In this document: piece after piece, positions 1 to 11,905 of the stretch
Position numbering within the stretch: position 1 is the stretch's first letter
Layout: every line of letters begins with the position of its first letter
DNA from: Pempheris klunzingeri
Lineage: Eukaryota; Chordata; Actinopteri; Acropomatiformes; Pempheridae
DNA length: 64,000 bases
Direction of reading: 5' to 3'
Assembly: GCF_042242105.1 (NCBI RefSeq)
Contig: NC_092019.1
Span: forward strand, 26,592,828 to 26,656,827
The notes under the pieces: generated by a model
The model's input: the letters and a program-made list of their open reading frames with translations, nothing else
What the model was told of the DNA's origin: nothing
Databases searched by the model: none
Position numbers and translations under genes: made by a program

Positions 1-1790
1 GCATGTGTAAAAGACTGTATTGCCAACTGGGCTAAGGAAGTACTAAATACTAAGTATACTATACTAAACTCTGCCCAGTTGGCCACTTTGCACTGAAACA
101 CACAGAAAACCTGGTGCAGGATAGATTTTCAAGCACAGAAAACTGGTTGGTTTTTGAGTCTCTCTCTACACTGTATAACAGAGGGCATATCTAAATATCA
201 CTTTTGTGCATAAACCTTAACCATAGAGTTAAGGATTTGTATTTACTGAAGGCACAGACATATTATGTTGCCCTGCCGATAGGAGGTCTGGGAAAATAAG
301 TAGATAAGTATATCCTTTATTACATCTAAAGAGAGTTAGACACACCTGGACCAGGAAGGTCCAACAGCTGGGTCATCAATTTCCTGGCAAAAACTACCAA
401 GAGGAGAAAGGAACATTGCAAACAAATCTATGACGGGGTGATTGAAAAGAGCCAATCAGAAGACAGATACAAGACAAGTTTCCAAGGCACTAAATATATT
501 AGGGTGCAGAGTTCTTAGTGTGTTGAATTGTTTGTGGTAAGTGCTTACTCCTTGTGATTTGAAGACTATAGTTGGTTCCAACAGCCAGCTCTACTGAGTT
601 TCCCTTAGGTCACTCGGAGACTGTTTGTGCACTTTGAGAGTTAATTATCTACTAGATGACACATAAGGGTTGACATCAGAATGTTTTGCTTAGTTATGCT
701 CTGTTTTTTTACAGTATAAACATGAGTACGCATGGATACTTGGTGGGTTTCTATATTTTCAAGCTAACATACACAAAAAAGCAGCAGTGGTGACAGGCTC
801 TATTAGTTGTTCCTCATTACTTTCTATCACATCAGTTGCTGACTTTATTTCTCATCCAGACATACTTCCCCCACTCCTCATTTGATTAATGGTATCTTGT
901 AGACATATGCCTGCATTTGAAATAATTAGAATCAAATGACAAGTCGGGCACTTCTAACCTTAAATGACTATTTGACTGCACTGTAAGCCTTGATCTGTGT
1001 GGCAAAAACTTCATGGAAGTCTCCAGTGTTTAGCCTGCTGCTCTTCCCTGCTGGAGGCCATGTGATGGTATGAACGCGAGCTGCAGCTGCACAGCAGAGA
1101 AGATTCTGTTTGCCTTGTTCCCCACAGACAGGACACTTTTCTGTCCTAGATACATTCCTCTGTTTCAGATGCTATGTTTATTTGGGATTTTGTCACGGCT
1201 CTGCTTGGGTGGTTAAGAAGCCTGCAGAACTAAATGTGTGAAAAGTGAGGAGAGCATTTCTAGAGATGGATGCTGAAGAGCAGCCTGGCTGGCAGAGGGG
1301 GGCTGAGGGGACATGTTTTGTCAACAGAAATGGAATTTTACAAGGCCTGACTCTCAAGGAGGCCAATACTGTGCCCTGATCCCATAATACACTCAACCCC
1401 AAAGAGAGAGATAACTGGGGCCAGTCAAATTCCAAAACATTATGGAACATCCTCACTTTTCCAGTGAATAGGCATCATATAGCGACAGGTTCTGCCACCC
1501 ACCTGCTCTGACATGCTGTTCTACCTTCTCTACTGTCTGCCTGAATGTTTCTTCCAAAACCCAACAATATACCAACCATAGTTGCACGTCAGGCAGGTCA
1601 AGGCCCTGTCTCACTTTCTTAACTTATCTTGTGGCTTTCTGAGCTGACAAAGATCTCACTGAGAGTGAAACATCCATTTGAATAAATTTGTGATTGTCTA
1701 GCAGGGTCATAAGACAGGAACACCACCCAGACAATCAAAGAGGGCCCAATGCTCTGAACTGCTGTATGGTGCATAGACAAAACCCACAGT
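1..1790. other. Intergenic, no gene recognised
   Basis: I see no convincing exon, RNA gene or intact mobile element here. An 87-codon minus-strand frame at 1193-1456 lacks any recognisable motif and its composition looks like background. The sequence is ordinary AT-rich fish intergenic DNA. Confidence 0.5.
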
Positions 1791-1794
1791 GGCC

Positions 1795-2060
1795 CTGTTC
1801 ATACCTGGTATTAACATGTGTCTTGGTGATCTGATCACAAGTGGACAGCTCCAAGTACATCTGTTTACACCTGACATCCACTGTCACATCTCACTTTCCT
1901 GCTCTGTATGCAAATAAACATGTACATAATTTGTGGAAACATTTATATAAGAGAATTGTTTTGGTATTTAGACTTTCTTTGATTGAGAGAGGAAATAGGT
2001 GAGAACCAGAATAAAACTCAAGCCACTGTGGTAAGATCTGAGTCGTAGTGAGGCATCCAC
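1795..2060. repeat. Degenerate dispersed repeat (DNA-transposon-like)
   Basis: The stretch beginning with 'ttcatacctggtattaac' and running through 'gatctgatcacaagtgg' resembles a common non-autonomous fish repeat that I recognise by wording. I could not find clear terminal inverted repeats, so the borders are approximate. Confidence 0.3.
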
Positions 2061-2191
2061 TTTAACAGGTGAGCCACCAAGTCGTCCCCAGGGGCTCCCT
2101 ATTCAAAAGTCTGTGTGTGAGTGATAGATATTATTAGTGTGGCTCAAACGCAGCTCAGCTGCTGCTTATTGGGAGTCTATGTCTCACCTGC

Positions 2192-2194
<3 letters not shown>

Positions 2195-2247
<53 letters not shown>
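2195..2247. repeat. (CA)n microsatellite
   Basis: About 26 uninterrupted CA units, ending just before the MITE that begins at 2265. Confidence 0.95.
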
Positions 2248-2250
<3 letters not shown>

Positions 2251-2264
2251 TATACACATTTATA

Positions 2265-2502
2265 CAGTGTTGCCCATAAAGTTGGAATAATTGTTCAATA
2301 CCCCCAATTTAGTTAAAGCCTGAATACACAGTTTGCAAAGGTTCATTGTGGTTTAAGTTTCACTGTGATATGTTTGGAAGAGTTTGATCAATAAAGTTGA
2401 GAAGATATAAACTTTATTTATCAAGAATAAATCACACTGTCACAATCATTTCATGAGAAGAGGTAAAAAACATTTGATTCCAACTATTTATGGGCAACAG
2501 TG
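2265..2502. mobile_element. Short mariner-type MITE flanked by TA
   Basis: A 238-bp element with terminal inverted repeats. The left end reads 'cagtgttgcccataaa' and the right end, reverse complemented, reads 'cactgttgcccataaa', followed on each side by a matching 'gttggaat' stretch with small gaps. TA dinucleotides flank both ends (2263-2264 and 2503-2504), as expected for Tc1/mariner target duplication. There is no coding capacity, so it is a non-autonomous copy. It sits between two microsatellites. Confidence 0.8.
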
Positions 2503-2507
2503 TATAT

Positions 2508-2525
2508 ACACACACACATATACAT

Positions 2526-2574
<49 letters not shown>
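2508..2574. repeat. CATA/CA/TA compound microsatellite
   Basis: Short runs of CATA, CA and TA units lie between the MITE and a Tc1 terminal fragment. Both-strand frames through this region are repeat artefacts. Confidence 0.9.
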
Positions 2575-2575
<1 letters not shown>

Positions 2576-2690
2576 TAAGAAATGCTGTAAAGCAAAAATA
2601 CACAATTTGATTGTTTATTTTTATCGATTTACAAAATACAAAGTGAGCGAACAGAAGAAAAATCAAAATCAAATCATTTTTTGGTGTGTA
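2575..2690. mobile_element. Tc1-like terminal fragment
   Basis: The segment 'tttacaaaatacaaagtgagcgaacagaagaaaaat' (read in two parts) is the inverted counterpart of 36225-36300 and also resembles 35440-35500, the two ends of the Tc1-like element in gpd1l intron 6. It is therefore an isolated terminus of the same family. No transposase follows. Confidence 0.6.
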
Positions 2691-2739
2691 TATTGTTGTG
2701 TGTTATATTGTCAGTAATATAGCTGCTGTTATTATTTTA

Positions 2740-3062
2740 ACCCTAACAGCCCCCCCACCACCTGTCCAACCTCCACCCAAGAGAAAGCCACCCTCCTCTG
2801 AGCTTGGTTCTGTTCGAGGTTTCTTCCTGTTAAAGGTGAGTTCTTCCTGCCACTGTGTCCTAATCTAATACCTGATGCTGCACATGTGGGGATTCTTGAA
2901 TCCTTAATGTTGAATTCCTGAATCGTTGGGTCTCTCTCTAATTAAAGAGTTTGGTCTAGACCTGCTCTTTATGGAAAGCGTCTTGAGATAACGCTGTTAT
3001 GAATTGGAGCTGTATAAATAAAGATTGATTGATTGAGTGATTGATTGATGGATTGAGTGATT
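2740..3062 (+). repeat. LINE-type 3' tail, family A copy
   Basis: The copy shows the family landmarks in order: 'cctgagctt'-like proline-rich text, 'gttcttcctgccactgtg', 'ttggtctagacctgctcttt', 'cttgagataacgctgttatg', then a (GATT)n end. Other copies are at 10560-10862 (+), 25970-26112 (+), 28388-28690 (-), 36735 (-), 48731 (-) and 53843 (-). The tetranucleotide end and 5' truncation are typical of non-LTR retrotransposon 3' ends. Confidence 0.75.
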
Positions 3063-3279
3063 GAATACCTCAGCGACCTATGGATGCAGAAGATGAGGAT
3101 GAACCTAAATGGCATGTACCACGAGAGACAGAAGAAGTTGCTGATACCAAGAAATCCTACCAGAGGAGCTAGAAAAAATGTGGGGAGTAAAGATATTGTG
3201 CAGTTTAGGATTTGTACAGGTCAGAATGTGTACAGCAGGGGTCTACAAAGACTGTCCATTTACCTCGTTCACAGAAATA

Positions 3280-3552
3280 ATAAAAACGCTCCGTCTCTGT
3301 TTCCGGGGTTTTAAAAACGGCGGGTTTGATAGTCGCTCTCATGACTCATCAAGTGATGCCGCTCCCTGGCCAATCAGTGGTCTGCAGTCTGGTGATGTCG
3401 CATTGTCAGCTCGACTCAGCTCGCTTGGAACCCCGGCCGAGGAGGTACTAAAATAGTACCAGGTACCAGGTACTAGGGCCGGTGGAAACGCTACCTAAAG
3501 CGTACCGAGTCGAGTCGAGTAGGGCCAAGTCGAGCCGGTGGAAACGTGGCTT
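3280..3552. mobile_element. MITE remnant with nested GTACC / GAGTC motifs
   Basis: The right part contains 'agtaccaggtaccaggta', repeated 'gagtcgagtcgag' and two copies of 'gccggtggaaacg', a pattern I recognise from a widespread fish non-autonomous DNA element. Only one end is clear, so it is probably truncated by the adjacent LINE fragment. Confidence 0.45.
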
Positions 3553-3559
3553 AAGAAGG

Positions 3560-3845
3560 GCAGTGAAAATGGCATCATCAGTTGACCTGTTGGTTCTGTA
3601 TGCATATTTGTGAAGGTCAAGAGTAGGTGGAAGAGCAGCTTTGATGTGCTTGAGGACCAGTCTTTCCAGGCACTTCATGATAACTGGTGTGAGAGCCACT
3701 GGCCTGTAATCGTTGAGGCAGGTCATTGCTGTCTGTTTTGGAACTGGTATTACGGTGGATGTCTTCAGGCAGGTGGGAACAGTGCACTATGATAGGGATC
3801 GATTGATGATATTGGTGGATACCTCAGCTAACCCCTCAGTGCAGT
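3560..3845 (-). mobile_element. LINE reverse transcriptase fragment (L2/CR1-like)
   Basis: The minus strand encodes degraded non-LTR reverse transcriptase. Visible landmarks are [15 protein letters not shown], then [20 protein letters not shown], then a [10 protein letters not shown] block, which is the N-terminal RT domain order. An in-frame stop precedes VPTC and the frame is lost after the TDDA motif. It is a dead 5'-truncated copy. Similar fragments lie at 16720 (+) and 12675 (+). Confidence 0.85.
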
Positions 3846-4312
3846 AATTACTTTGTCTACACTAAGGACTAAATCTTTAGTTTACTAAATAATTCAACTC
3901 AGAAATACTACTGTTGTGCTCAGTAAATGTTAGGGTTTGCAACATTTCTGGAGTAATCGGAATTAATGAATAATTAAAGATAATTAATAATTATATTGAT
4001 TAGTGGGACTAAGTGTAAAGTCCACCTCGAATGGGGCACCACCTCAATAAACGAGGAAAAAGATCATTTACAATTTAACTGATTCAGTCTCATAAAATAA
4101 TAAACTATCAATTTGGTATTATGATTAACAATTAACTTAACAATTAAAACCAAAATTACCACACTGACAGCTAGTTGAAGGATTTCAGAGGTCTTGACAG
4201 AGTAGAGGTTGGCAGTGTTCACTCTTGTACAACATTAAAGAAGACAGCATGTGGATTAAAACATTTATTAAAACATAACTAAGTCATACATACTAACAAA
4301 CTAGCTGTGGGA

Positions 4313-4330
4313 GTGTGTGTGTGTGTGTGG
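4313..4330. repeat. Short (GT)n microsatellite
   Basis: Nine or so GT units within otherwise unannotated sequence (3850-4700), in which I see no gene. Confidence 0.85.
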
Positions 4331-4702
4331 TGACGGTGGAGAACAAAAGGTGAGGGACCCACATGGTGACTCCCTACAAAATGGCCACCAGACCACCTGG
4401 TGTGTGGGTCAGAGGCAGACGAAGGAAAGCTGAGTTCTGCAGTTGTTAGCTTAGCTTTGTCTCTCAGTCGAGGTCTATTATAACACACTGTATGTGTGAG
4501 TGTGTAGGATAAAGGTGCAGGTTAGGAGAGGATGGTTAGTTTCATGCAGGACTCTGTGTCTATGTGAGCAAACTAACATCAACTTAACTTTATGGCAGCA
4601 CAGTAAACTACAACACATCACAATAATCAAACTCTGTGAACATTAAAGCAAATCAGAACCAATACATCAACAAGGTTAAACCATTGTTTAGCCATGGATA
4701 CA

Positions 4703-5012
4703 GTAATGCTCTGCTATATATGCCCAGTTAGAGTTTGTTCCCAGTCCTCAAAAGGGAAGAAGAAGGTCCTTCAGTGTGCTGCTTTCTCAGCCTGTTGATG
4801 AACCAGGCTGGAAGTAGGTTGTGCTTCTTTGTCCTTGCTGTCCTGGTTGCAGGTTGGAGGAATCCGGTCACTCCTTTGTTCCTTGCTAGTTAGCAGCTCG
4901 GTGCTAACTTACTGCTGTGCTCCTGTTGCTCTGATGGTCAGCTGGCAGACTTTGGGTCATACCTACTGGTGCTGAGAAACTTAGTTCAGACGGGGCTTGT
5001 GTTGCCAGTCAG
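4703..5012. repeat. Long dispersed repeat, copy 1
   Basis: Near-identical to 25099-25364: both start 'cagtaatgctctgctata', share 'ccagtcctcaaaag', 'ggtccttcagtgtgctgc', 'tccttgctgtcctggttgc' and end near 'ggttcaggcaggg'/'gttcagacgggg'. Copy 2 lacks a short segment ('agcctgttgatgaaccagg') that is present here. Each copy runs directly into LINE reverse-transcriptase debris, so this may be part of a LINE 5' region or a target-linked duplication. Confidence 0.75.
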
Positions 5013-5109
5013 GGAAGAATGTGGTCGTGCCTATCTGCACAGCCTGGAGTCTGCTCATCCGGAAGTCCAGGATCCAGTTACAGGGGGTCGTGGTTGAGCC
5101 CCAGATCCC

Positions 5110-5390
5110 TGAGCTTGATAACAAACTTGGAGGACACCATGGTCAATGATCAGTTGATCTGTACACACCCAGCACACAGGCACTTGAGAGCTCTGCCAGG
5201 GATGCCATCAGATCCAGATGCCTTCCTTGGATTTGTTCTTTTGAAAGACACTGCCCTTGATATTACCAGGACATTTAAAGGTCTCCTGGGCCTCTTGTAC
5301 CTCCTCAGCCGGATTTTCATAGGTGTTCAGTTCATCTGGGAAATATGCAGACATCATCTCAGCACTGATGCAGGGATAAGTTGGGGTAAA
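5110..5390 (-). mobile_element. LINE fragment upstream of RT domain
   Basis: The minus strand reads KRTNPRKASGSDGIPGRALK, matching the 'N..KA.GPDGIPGR.L..CA.QL' block that precedes the reverse transcriptase core of fish L2/CR1-type LINEs. The frame then ends at a stop. It is a short inactive fragment. Confidence 0.7.
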
Positions 5391-5639
5391 GGTAAAAACT
5401 CAAGTTAACAGGCTTGGACTGACAGCCCCTGACATTCATCTAACAATTGAAAACAAAATTTTTTTATGAGAAAAATATCATAAGAATAAGAATCAACACA
5501 TAACAGTGATATATTTTGGGAAATGATGGACTGAGAGATGTAGCAAGATTGTTGTACTGGTAGAGAAACCAAGCAGAGATTCTGTATAGTCACATCACTG
5601 AATTAATCAGTCTCTTGGAAACCAAATATATATAATTTC

Positions 5640-8300
5640 TTTAGGAATAGCATTTTGGAAACAAAATGCAAAAGAAGAGGAGGAGGACTGGGTAATAAGC
5701 AGTGCATTTCTCCAAATTAAACATTTAAAACATGTCATTTTCTATGAAGCACTATGAAAATTGACTGTACAAAAAGTACAAAAATAGCATTTAAAGATAC
5801 TTACAAATATCCATTGTTGCAATAATATAAACTTATTTATATATATTGTATATAATTGGATACACACATGCATACATACAATGGATACATACATAGATAT
5901 TGATGAACTAGCAACATGAAACAATAAAGAATAACATATAGATGAAATACTATTCTTAAAAAAAGTATACTATAAACTATAAAGGGGGCACACCGAAAGT
6001 ATCCAAATATTCATCACTTATACAGCAAAGCATTTATATGAACAGCAGCAACAATTATTTAATGGCTTCTATTGCAGGTTCTATAATCACTCTCCCAACA
6101 AACGTCCTTGAGATATTTTCTGAATGTTCCCAAAATACTATGAAACCTCACTTGTATGTCTTTGAATGTGTCTGATACTTTTCAATAATAATCTTTTGCC
6201 CTCTGGATAAATGCCATGACCAAAAGATTCTATGGCTATTCGAATTGATCAAATCCCCTGCACTACTGCAGATACTTCCTTCCAAAATCCCCTGATTGTT
6301 GGACATGTGTTTTACGTTTGTCCTCCTGACACCTGTTACATAAATGTGGAATGTTTGTACTAAATTCATTGAGCTTTTCTGGACTAATGTATAGTCTTAT
6401 TAAACAGTTATATTGTTTATGTTAGTGGTGTGAATATGAGCTTCATTGCATGCCTTATTCCATTCTTCAGTTACTATTTCTTCTTATACATTGTCCTTCC
6501 ATGCTTTGAATGGTGATTAAGTGAATTCAAGTGACCTATCCATCAACAAGTTATAAACTTCAGATACAATCTTTTTTTGATTAGAACTTTATCCAGGTGT
6601 CAACCTATCCTTAAACTTTGACCTTTTATGCAAATCATTCCAACCCTTTCCAGCCACTATCGGCCTTTATGAGTGTCATTAAAACTCTACCCATATTGTT
6701 CTCCCAAATATATATTACATTCACTCCAAGTTGTTCTCTAAGCTCCACCCAAATGAGTGATTACACCTCACTGCAACATTTCTAGTAACCAATGTAGTGT
6801 GCATGTTTCACAACAAAGTTGAGAAGTCAGCAAGTCATAAATCAGTCGCATGAACCCATGAGGGCAAAGAACTATGGAAACTATGTTGAATGAATTTCTG
6901 CATGCTAAATATTGAAAACATGTTATGCCTCTGCGCTGGTGACAGCCATTATTTCAGCTTGTCTGTACCATTCTCCTGTTCTTTGATGAACAGACAGTAG
7001 GACAGACGAACATCAAGTTTCCTATAACTTTGAGAGACGGAATGTCTTGGTGGTTTGAATCTTGGAAATCTTCCTTTTCCAAATTGGTTAGAACATACCT
7101 TTCTATTAAATCTTAGTTGATTAAATTAATTTCATTCACCTGTTGGATTGTGTATTCTCAAATGTATTCATGATGTTAGCTTGTATTGGAGAGCACTTTG
7201 AACTTCAAGAATCAAAAGAGCTATGCAAATGTTGTTGTTTCAATCATATGGCCCACATAGCTTACTATCAAAGCAATTTTATCATCAGGTTTTGTTTCTT
7301 GTTAATGAAAAACCTACACAGTTAACCTTAGTTAATGTTAATGACTGACATAGGGGAGATCACGTGTTTAAACTTTGAAACTTATGATACGTGTCTAATA
7401 TTGTGAACCAGAAAGCTGATATCATGTCTAGAGTTTTGCAGCAGTTACAGCAATATTTGGCTGACTTTTTCCTTTTCATTTAATACTGTCTTAAGTTTCT
7501 TGAGCTGTGCAAACATGTGGATATTGGCAAACAGTGGCATAAGTTAAACATCATCAATCGGTATAACAGGTATTCAATGTGCTCCAATGCACATCTCCTG
7601 GCAGCACAGACTAAGGCACCACATGTGACAGAGGAGCCCAAATGTCAGCTCTAGGTAAATGTCTGTTTTATTCAAAATCAGAAAACTCTGAATGCAGAAG
7701 ACTGAAATTGCTCTTAAACTTAAAACAACACTATTCGTACCCTGATTTAACATCACTTAATATCACATAGAACTTTAACCATGGATTTCCTGGTTGTGTA
7801 TACATGCGGTGAATAAAATTGTAAAAGATTTTAATTCAGATTCAGTTTGTATTAAAAAAAAAAATGTGATTGTTAAAATAAAAGTATTGATTGATTATAG
7901 TTGGTGTGAAAATGCTCCTCTTCCATAAAGAGAAGGAAAATGAACAATTGAAACTTTTTCCAACTGTATTATACACTTGACATAAACTTAAACTGTCTAT
8001 AAATGGTATATGTTCAGTCTTCCTGCACCAAATGTGTAGTATATGGCACCATTTCTTGCTTTTGTATTTACAGTGTTGGAGTCTAATACTGGCTATGATG
8101 ATATAACGGAGTTGTTTCTGTGTTGATTGATCACTGAGGTTTTGATTACGATCACTACATCTGGAAGAAGGTTCCTGTGAAGGACACATGCATACTGATA
8201 GATTTTCATTCTCTCCACCACCACCGCTGTAAAACCAAATGATATAATATATCTTCAAATCTATGAAGTATGAAATGAAATCTATGAAAATCTATGAATC
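5640..8300. other. AT-rich intergenic DNA, no gene recognised
   Basis: The region is AT-rich with scattered frames of 60-138 codons on the minus strand (for example 6148-6369 and 7842-8258). None shows a domain, biased codon use or splice context that I can support. Confidence 0.4.
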
Positions 8301-8459
8301 TGTCTTCTATCTATGAAATGATGTCTCCTATCGTTTGATGCTGCATGTCCTTTTGATATGTCTGGCTATGTTTGTTTTTCTTTCTATCTGCTGTCCCCAG
8401 GCCTCTCTTGCAAAAGAGATTAAGTAAATGTTGTATATATATATAAAATCAAGGAATAC

Positions 8460-8580
8460 CTTGTGGAGGAATGGTGTACACCCCTCCAAAACAGTTCCGC
8501 AGAGTTGGCAAGGAACACTGAAGCTGTTCTGGAAGCTCATGGTGACCTGGCTCCATATCAAAACAGTTCAGGCTGGTTTC
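8460..8580 (+). mobile_element. Tc1-like transposase C-terminal relic
   Basis: Plus-strand text corresponding to 'gtggaggaatggtgt...cccctcca..acagttcc' and 'gaagctgttctggaagctca' matches the 3' end of Tc1-family transposases, where a 'P..C..AV..A.GG' ending is usual. Frames are broken by indels and no inverted repeats were found nearby. It is only a relic. Confidence 0.5.
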
Positions 8581-9059
8581 TACTTACAATTGTCACCCAT
8601 CTCTATATCAATGTTTCTTCTTCCTTCAGTCAAGGTGTCCTTACCATACCTGAGAAGATGCTGCACTCACTGTCCTGTATGAAAGGACTTCAACAACTTC
8701 CACGCCGATTTGTTTGCCTCACAAACTAAAACCAACCTGCTACGCTGCTTTGGTTCCATATGTATAGTGTATGTTTTTGTGACTGATTGTGCTTTGCTCT
8801 GTTTGATTCTGTGTAAGTAAAGACTGGTGGAGGCTGACCAGCAGATAGTGTAAGAGCTGGACGGTTGTTGGGTCATCCCTACGCAAGAACATGAGGTCAG
8901 TGAGGCTGGAAATGAGACAGACAACACAGCACACTCTAGAAGTGACCTAATGATCTTTCTTTGATCCTGTGATGTTGACTGGCTGTTCAGCAATGTCATT
9001 GTTCTATAACTGTTCCTTCATATGTAGTTTTTTTTCTTTCCACAGGTTTTACATATATA

Positions 9060-9970
9060 CATAGACACTTCATTCATTCCCAAGGGGAAATCAGGTATCT
9101 AGTAGCTCGCACAGTCAATTGGCAAACAATAAAATGGACAAATAATGAATAATAAAAGTCAGTGGGGGAGAGAGAGAGAGAGAGTCTGATGGCTGTGGGG
9201 ACAAAGGATCCTCTGTATCCTCAGTCCTCAGCTTGAGTGAGAGGAGCTGTCTACTGTGGCTGCAGCCACCTGGTGTTCTCAGCTGTCATGTTACCTCCCC
9301 AGCAGACTGCAGCATAAAACAGCACACTAGCCCCTGCTGACTGGTTGAACACGTGCAACATTTCACTGCAGACATCAAAGCACCTGAGCCTCCTAATGTT
9401 GAATGGGTGAGGTAGGGGCTTGGACATTCTCCAGTCGCCTTGTTCTTGTAGAGGGCATCTGGGATTAGTCCAGTTTGTTGTCCAGGTGCACACCTAAGTA
9501 TTTGAAGGTGCCTTTCAGTGGGTGAAGCGAGAGCTTAGACCAATAGACCAGTCCATGACCACCTCCTTAGTCTTCGGGGTGTTCAGTAGGAGGCCATTCT
9601 TCTCCCTCCAGTCACTAAAGGTCACTCTCCTTCCTGTCCCTTCCTCATGCACGCCAAAATAGCCATGTCATCAGAATAATTCTGGATGTTGCAGGACTTT
9701 AAAGTCTGATGTGTACAGGGTGAACAAGAGAAAGAACAGTCCCCTGTGGAGCCCCTGTGCTGTTCACCACTGTCCCAGAGACGCAGTCCGACCAGCCTGA
9801 CGAACTGTAGGCATCCTGTCAGGTCATCATTGATCCAGGAAGTGAAGGAAGGATCCAGCCCATCTTTTTCAGCTTGTTTCTAAGCCTTGAAGGTTGGAGG
9901 GTGTTGAAAGCACTCAAAGTCAAAGAACATAATCCTCACATAACCACCTGGTTCATCACCAAATTCAGTG
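9060..9970 (-). mobile_element. Degenerate LINE (L2/CR1-like), RT to 3' tail
   Basis: Read on the minus strand from 9970, the order is YVRIMFFDFECFQH (RT motif), GEQHRGSTGDCSFS (decayed 'GAPQGCVLSP'), YSDDMAILACM (the catalytic 'FADD' block with Phe changed), then FDVCSEMLHVFNQS and FYAAVCWGG (C-terminal domain). It ends in a tail with 'cattcccaaggggaaat' at 9076-9096. Several frameshifts make it inactive. A (GA)n run at 9168-9184 interrupts the 3' part. Confidence 0.8.
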
Positions 9971-10336
9971 TGACAGGGATGCTGATGGGTCCTGTTAGGT
10001 GTGCTACCTGTGATTTCTTGTATGCACCAAATACGTTTGATTATTCTATATGAGCTGCAAAAGTAGTGCATGCTCAAATGAGTAGAGAGTTTACTTTTGA
10101 TTATTAGTACAAGACAAACATGATATAATACAAATTTATTCAGAGAAAGCTTGTAGCTCTGCTGAACAGCTATGTGTGAAGTCCGTGTCCATGTAGTCCA
10201 TGTTGTCTGTTACATTAAACCACCAACTGCAGCTTCAACATGAGGCAAGAGCAATACAGTATAGTTACCTCATCATAATCATCATCTGTTACTAACTTGG
10301 TATCTTCCCCGGAGCCTTTTTGTGCTTTTCTCATCT

Positions 10337-10432
10337 CTCTGGTTCCTGTGGATCCTGGTCCTGGTTCTCCTGCTGTGGTTCTCTGGTTCCTGTGGATCCT
10401 GGTCCTGGTTCTCCTGCTGTGGTTCTCTGGCT
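10337..10432. repeat. 48-bp tandem duplication
   Basis: Two copies of a 48-bp unit starting 'tctctggttcctgtggatcc' are arranged head to tail with essentially no divergence. A related single unit is at 53955-54010, also just upstream of a LINE tail, so the unit probably belongs to the LINE 3' region rather than to a host sequence. Confidence 0.85.
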
Positions 10433-10559
10433 TCATGAATCACTGCTGCAGATCGTCAGCCACCGACACTTTTCACTGATATTAGTCCTGTTATTATAAT
10501 TCAGATATTAACTATTGTCACTGTTACCATATTGATCATTATTAGTCATCTTCCTATTG

Positions 10560-10862
10560 TCAGTACTATAGTTGCTGTTAGTATTATTGTGCACCCCCCT
10601 CCCTCTCTCTCTCTCTCTGTCCAACCTCCACCCAACACGGACCCCAACAGAAAGCCCCCCCACCTCTGAGCCTGGTTCTGTTCCAGGGAAGTTTTCCCGC
10701 CACTGTCGGCAAATGCTTGCTCATATGGTGATTTTTTTAATTCTTGAATCGTTGAGCTTCTTAATTAAAGAGTTTGGTCTAGACCTGCTCTTTATGGAAA
10801 ATGTCTTGAGATAACCGTGTTATGAATTGACGCTATATAGATTAAGATTAATTGATTTTACT
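10560..10862 (+). repeat. LINE-type 3' tail, family A copy
   Basis: It shares the family landmarks 'ccaacctccacccaac', 'cctctgagcctggttctgtt', 'ttggtctagacctgctcttt' and 'cttgagataaccgtgttatg', ending in an ATTGATT-rich tail. It contains a (CT)n run near its start. Confidence 0.75.
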
Positions 10863-10924
10863 GATTGTTCTGTACTAGTTTCAGCAGTGAGCGACTCATT
10901 AAATGTTGTCCCAGAGTGATGTAA

Positions 10925-11180
10925 TCCATCCATCCGTTCATCCATCCATCTTCTGCTTATCCAGGGTTGGGTTGCGGTGGCAACAGATCAAGCAGGGCAC
11001 TCCAGATGCCGTTCTGCTAAGCAATGTTTTCCGTTTGCTTGTGTCGGAAATCTCATTCTTTCGGTCATCAACCAGAGCTCATGACCATAGGTGAGGGTTG
11101 GAATGTAGATCGACTGGTAAAGCAAGAGCTTCACCCTCTTCACCACAATGGACCGGTACAGCGCCCAGTGCATCAGTCCA
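10925..11180 (-). mobile_element. RTE-type LINE C-terminal fragment with (ATGG)n tail
   Basis: The minus strand encodes LYRSIVVKRVKLLLYQSIYI followed by PTLTYGHELWLMTERMR, the characteristic C-terminal block of fish RTE/Rex3-like and related non-LTR elements. The plus-strand text 'catccatccatcttctgctt' at its 3' end is the usual tetranucleotide tail. Frames are disrupted downstream of MTERMR. Confidence 0.8.
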
Positions 11181-11814
11181 TCTCGTGCTCCATTTTACCC
11201 TCACTCATGCACAAGACCCTGAAATACTTAAACTACCCCACTTGGGACAATCCACCGTTTTCCGTCTGAGAACCATGGCCTCAGTTAAAGTTATTTCTCA
11301 GTTAAGGAAGAGGCAGGGAGAGGCAACCTCTTGACCACATTTGCTTCTCCTTCAATTTTACAAACAGCAACATTTAACTGTCCCAATACACTCAAAGGAA
11401 AAGTGATGACAGACGTAAGCAGCCCATGGTGCCAAAATGGTCCCACCACTATAAATTACTATAAACATTATAAACACCATAAACATGAACAACGAACAAT
11501 AAGAGGAACAACAGGCAACATTTAACTACATGACACACATCTAATAATCATTCCCCTTCCATAAACAATCCTAAACATGAAGTCAGGAGGGCATGCAGGA
11601 AAGTTTCTGCCGTGGCATTCCCCGAAACGCTACAGGAGTATTTCAGTAGGTGATAACAGTGTGACAGACAGTCTCCTGTTGTGTACATAGACTGGTTGTT
11701 TACTAAATGTGTGTAAGAGCAACTCCAGACTCCTGATTCTCTGGGAATTGTCCGGAGTTTATATGAGAAAATGGCGCCAGTAAGGACGGAAAATATCATT
11801 TTTGATCCACATAC

Positions 11815-11905
11815 TGAATGACATGACCAGATAGAACTAATATTGATCCAAACTGGATAAAATGTTTACTAATTGGAAAGTTGTCAATCAAAAATTCAAA
11901 AATTA
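11815..11905. repeat. Dispersed repeat shared with 26150-26240
   Basis: Both loci contain 'ccagatagaacta.t.ttgatccaaac' followed by 'taaaat.tt' and 'tcaaaaat', clearly one repeat family. The nature of the repeat is unknown. Confidence 0.55.

Noticed and set aside
1193..1456. 87-codon minus-strand frame near the left end
   Set aside because: No domain or splice context. Probably chance.
2484..2717. Frames across CA/TA repeats on both strands
   Set aside because: Period-2 repeats keep frames open without coding. The sequence is MITE end plus microsatellite.
7842..8258. 138-codon minus-strand frame
   Set aside because: Low-complexity ends (poly-Phe, Gly run) and no known motif. I could not support it as a gene.
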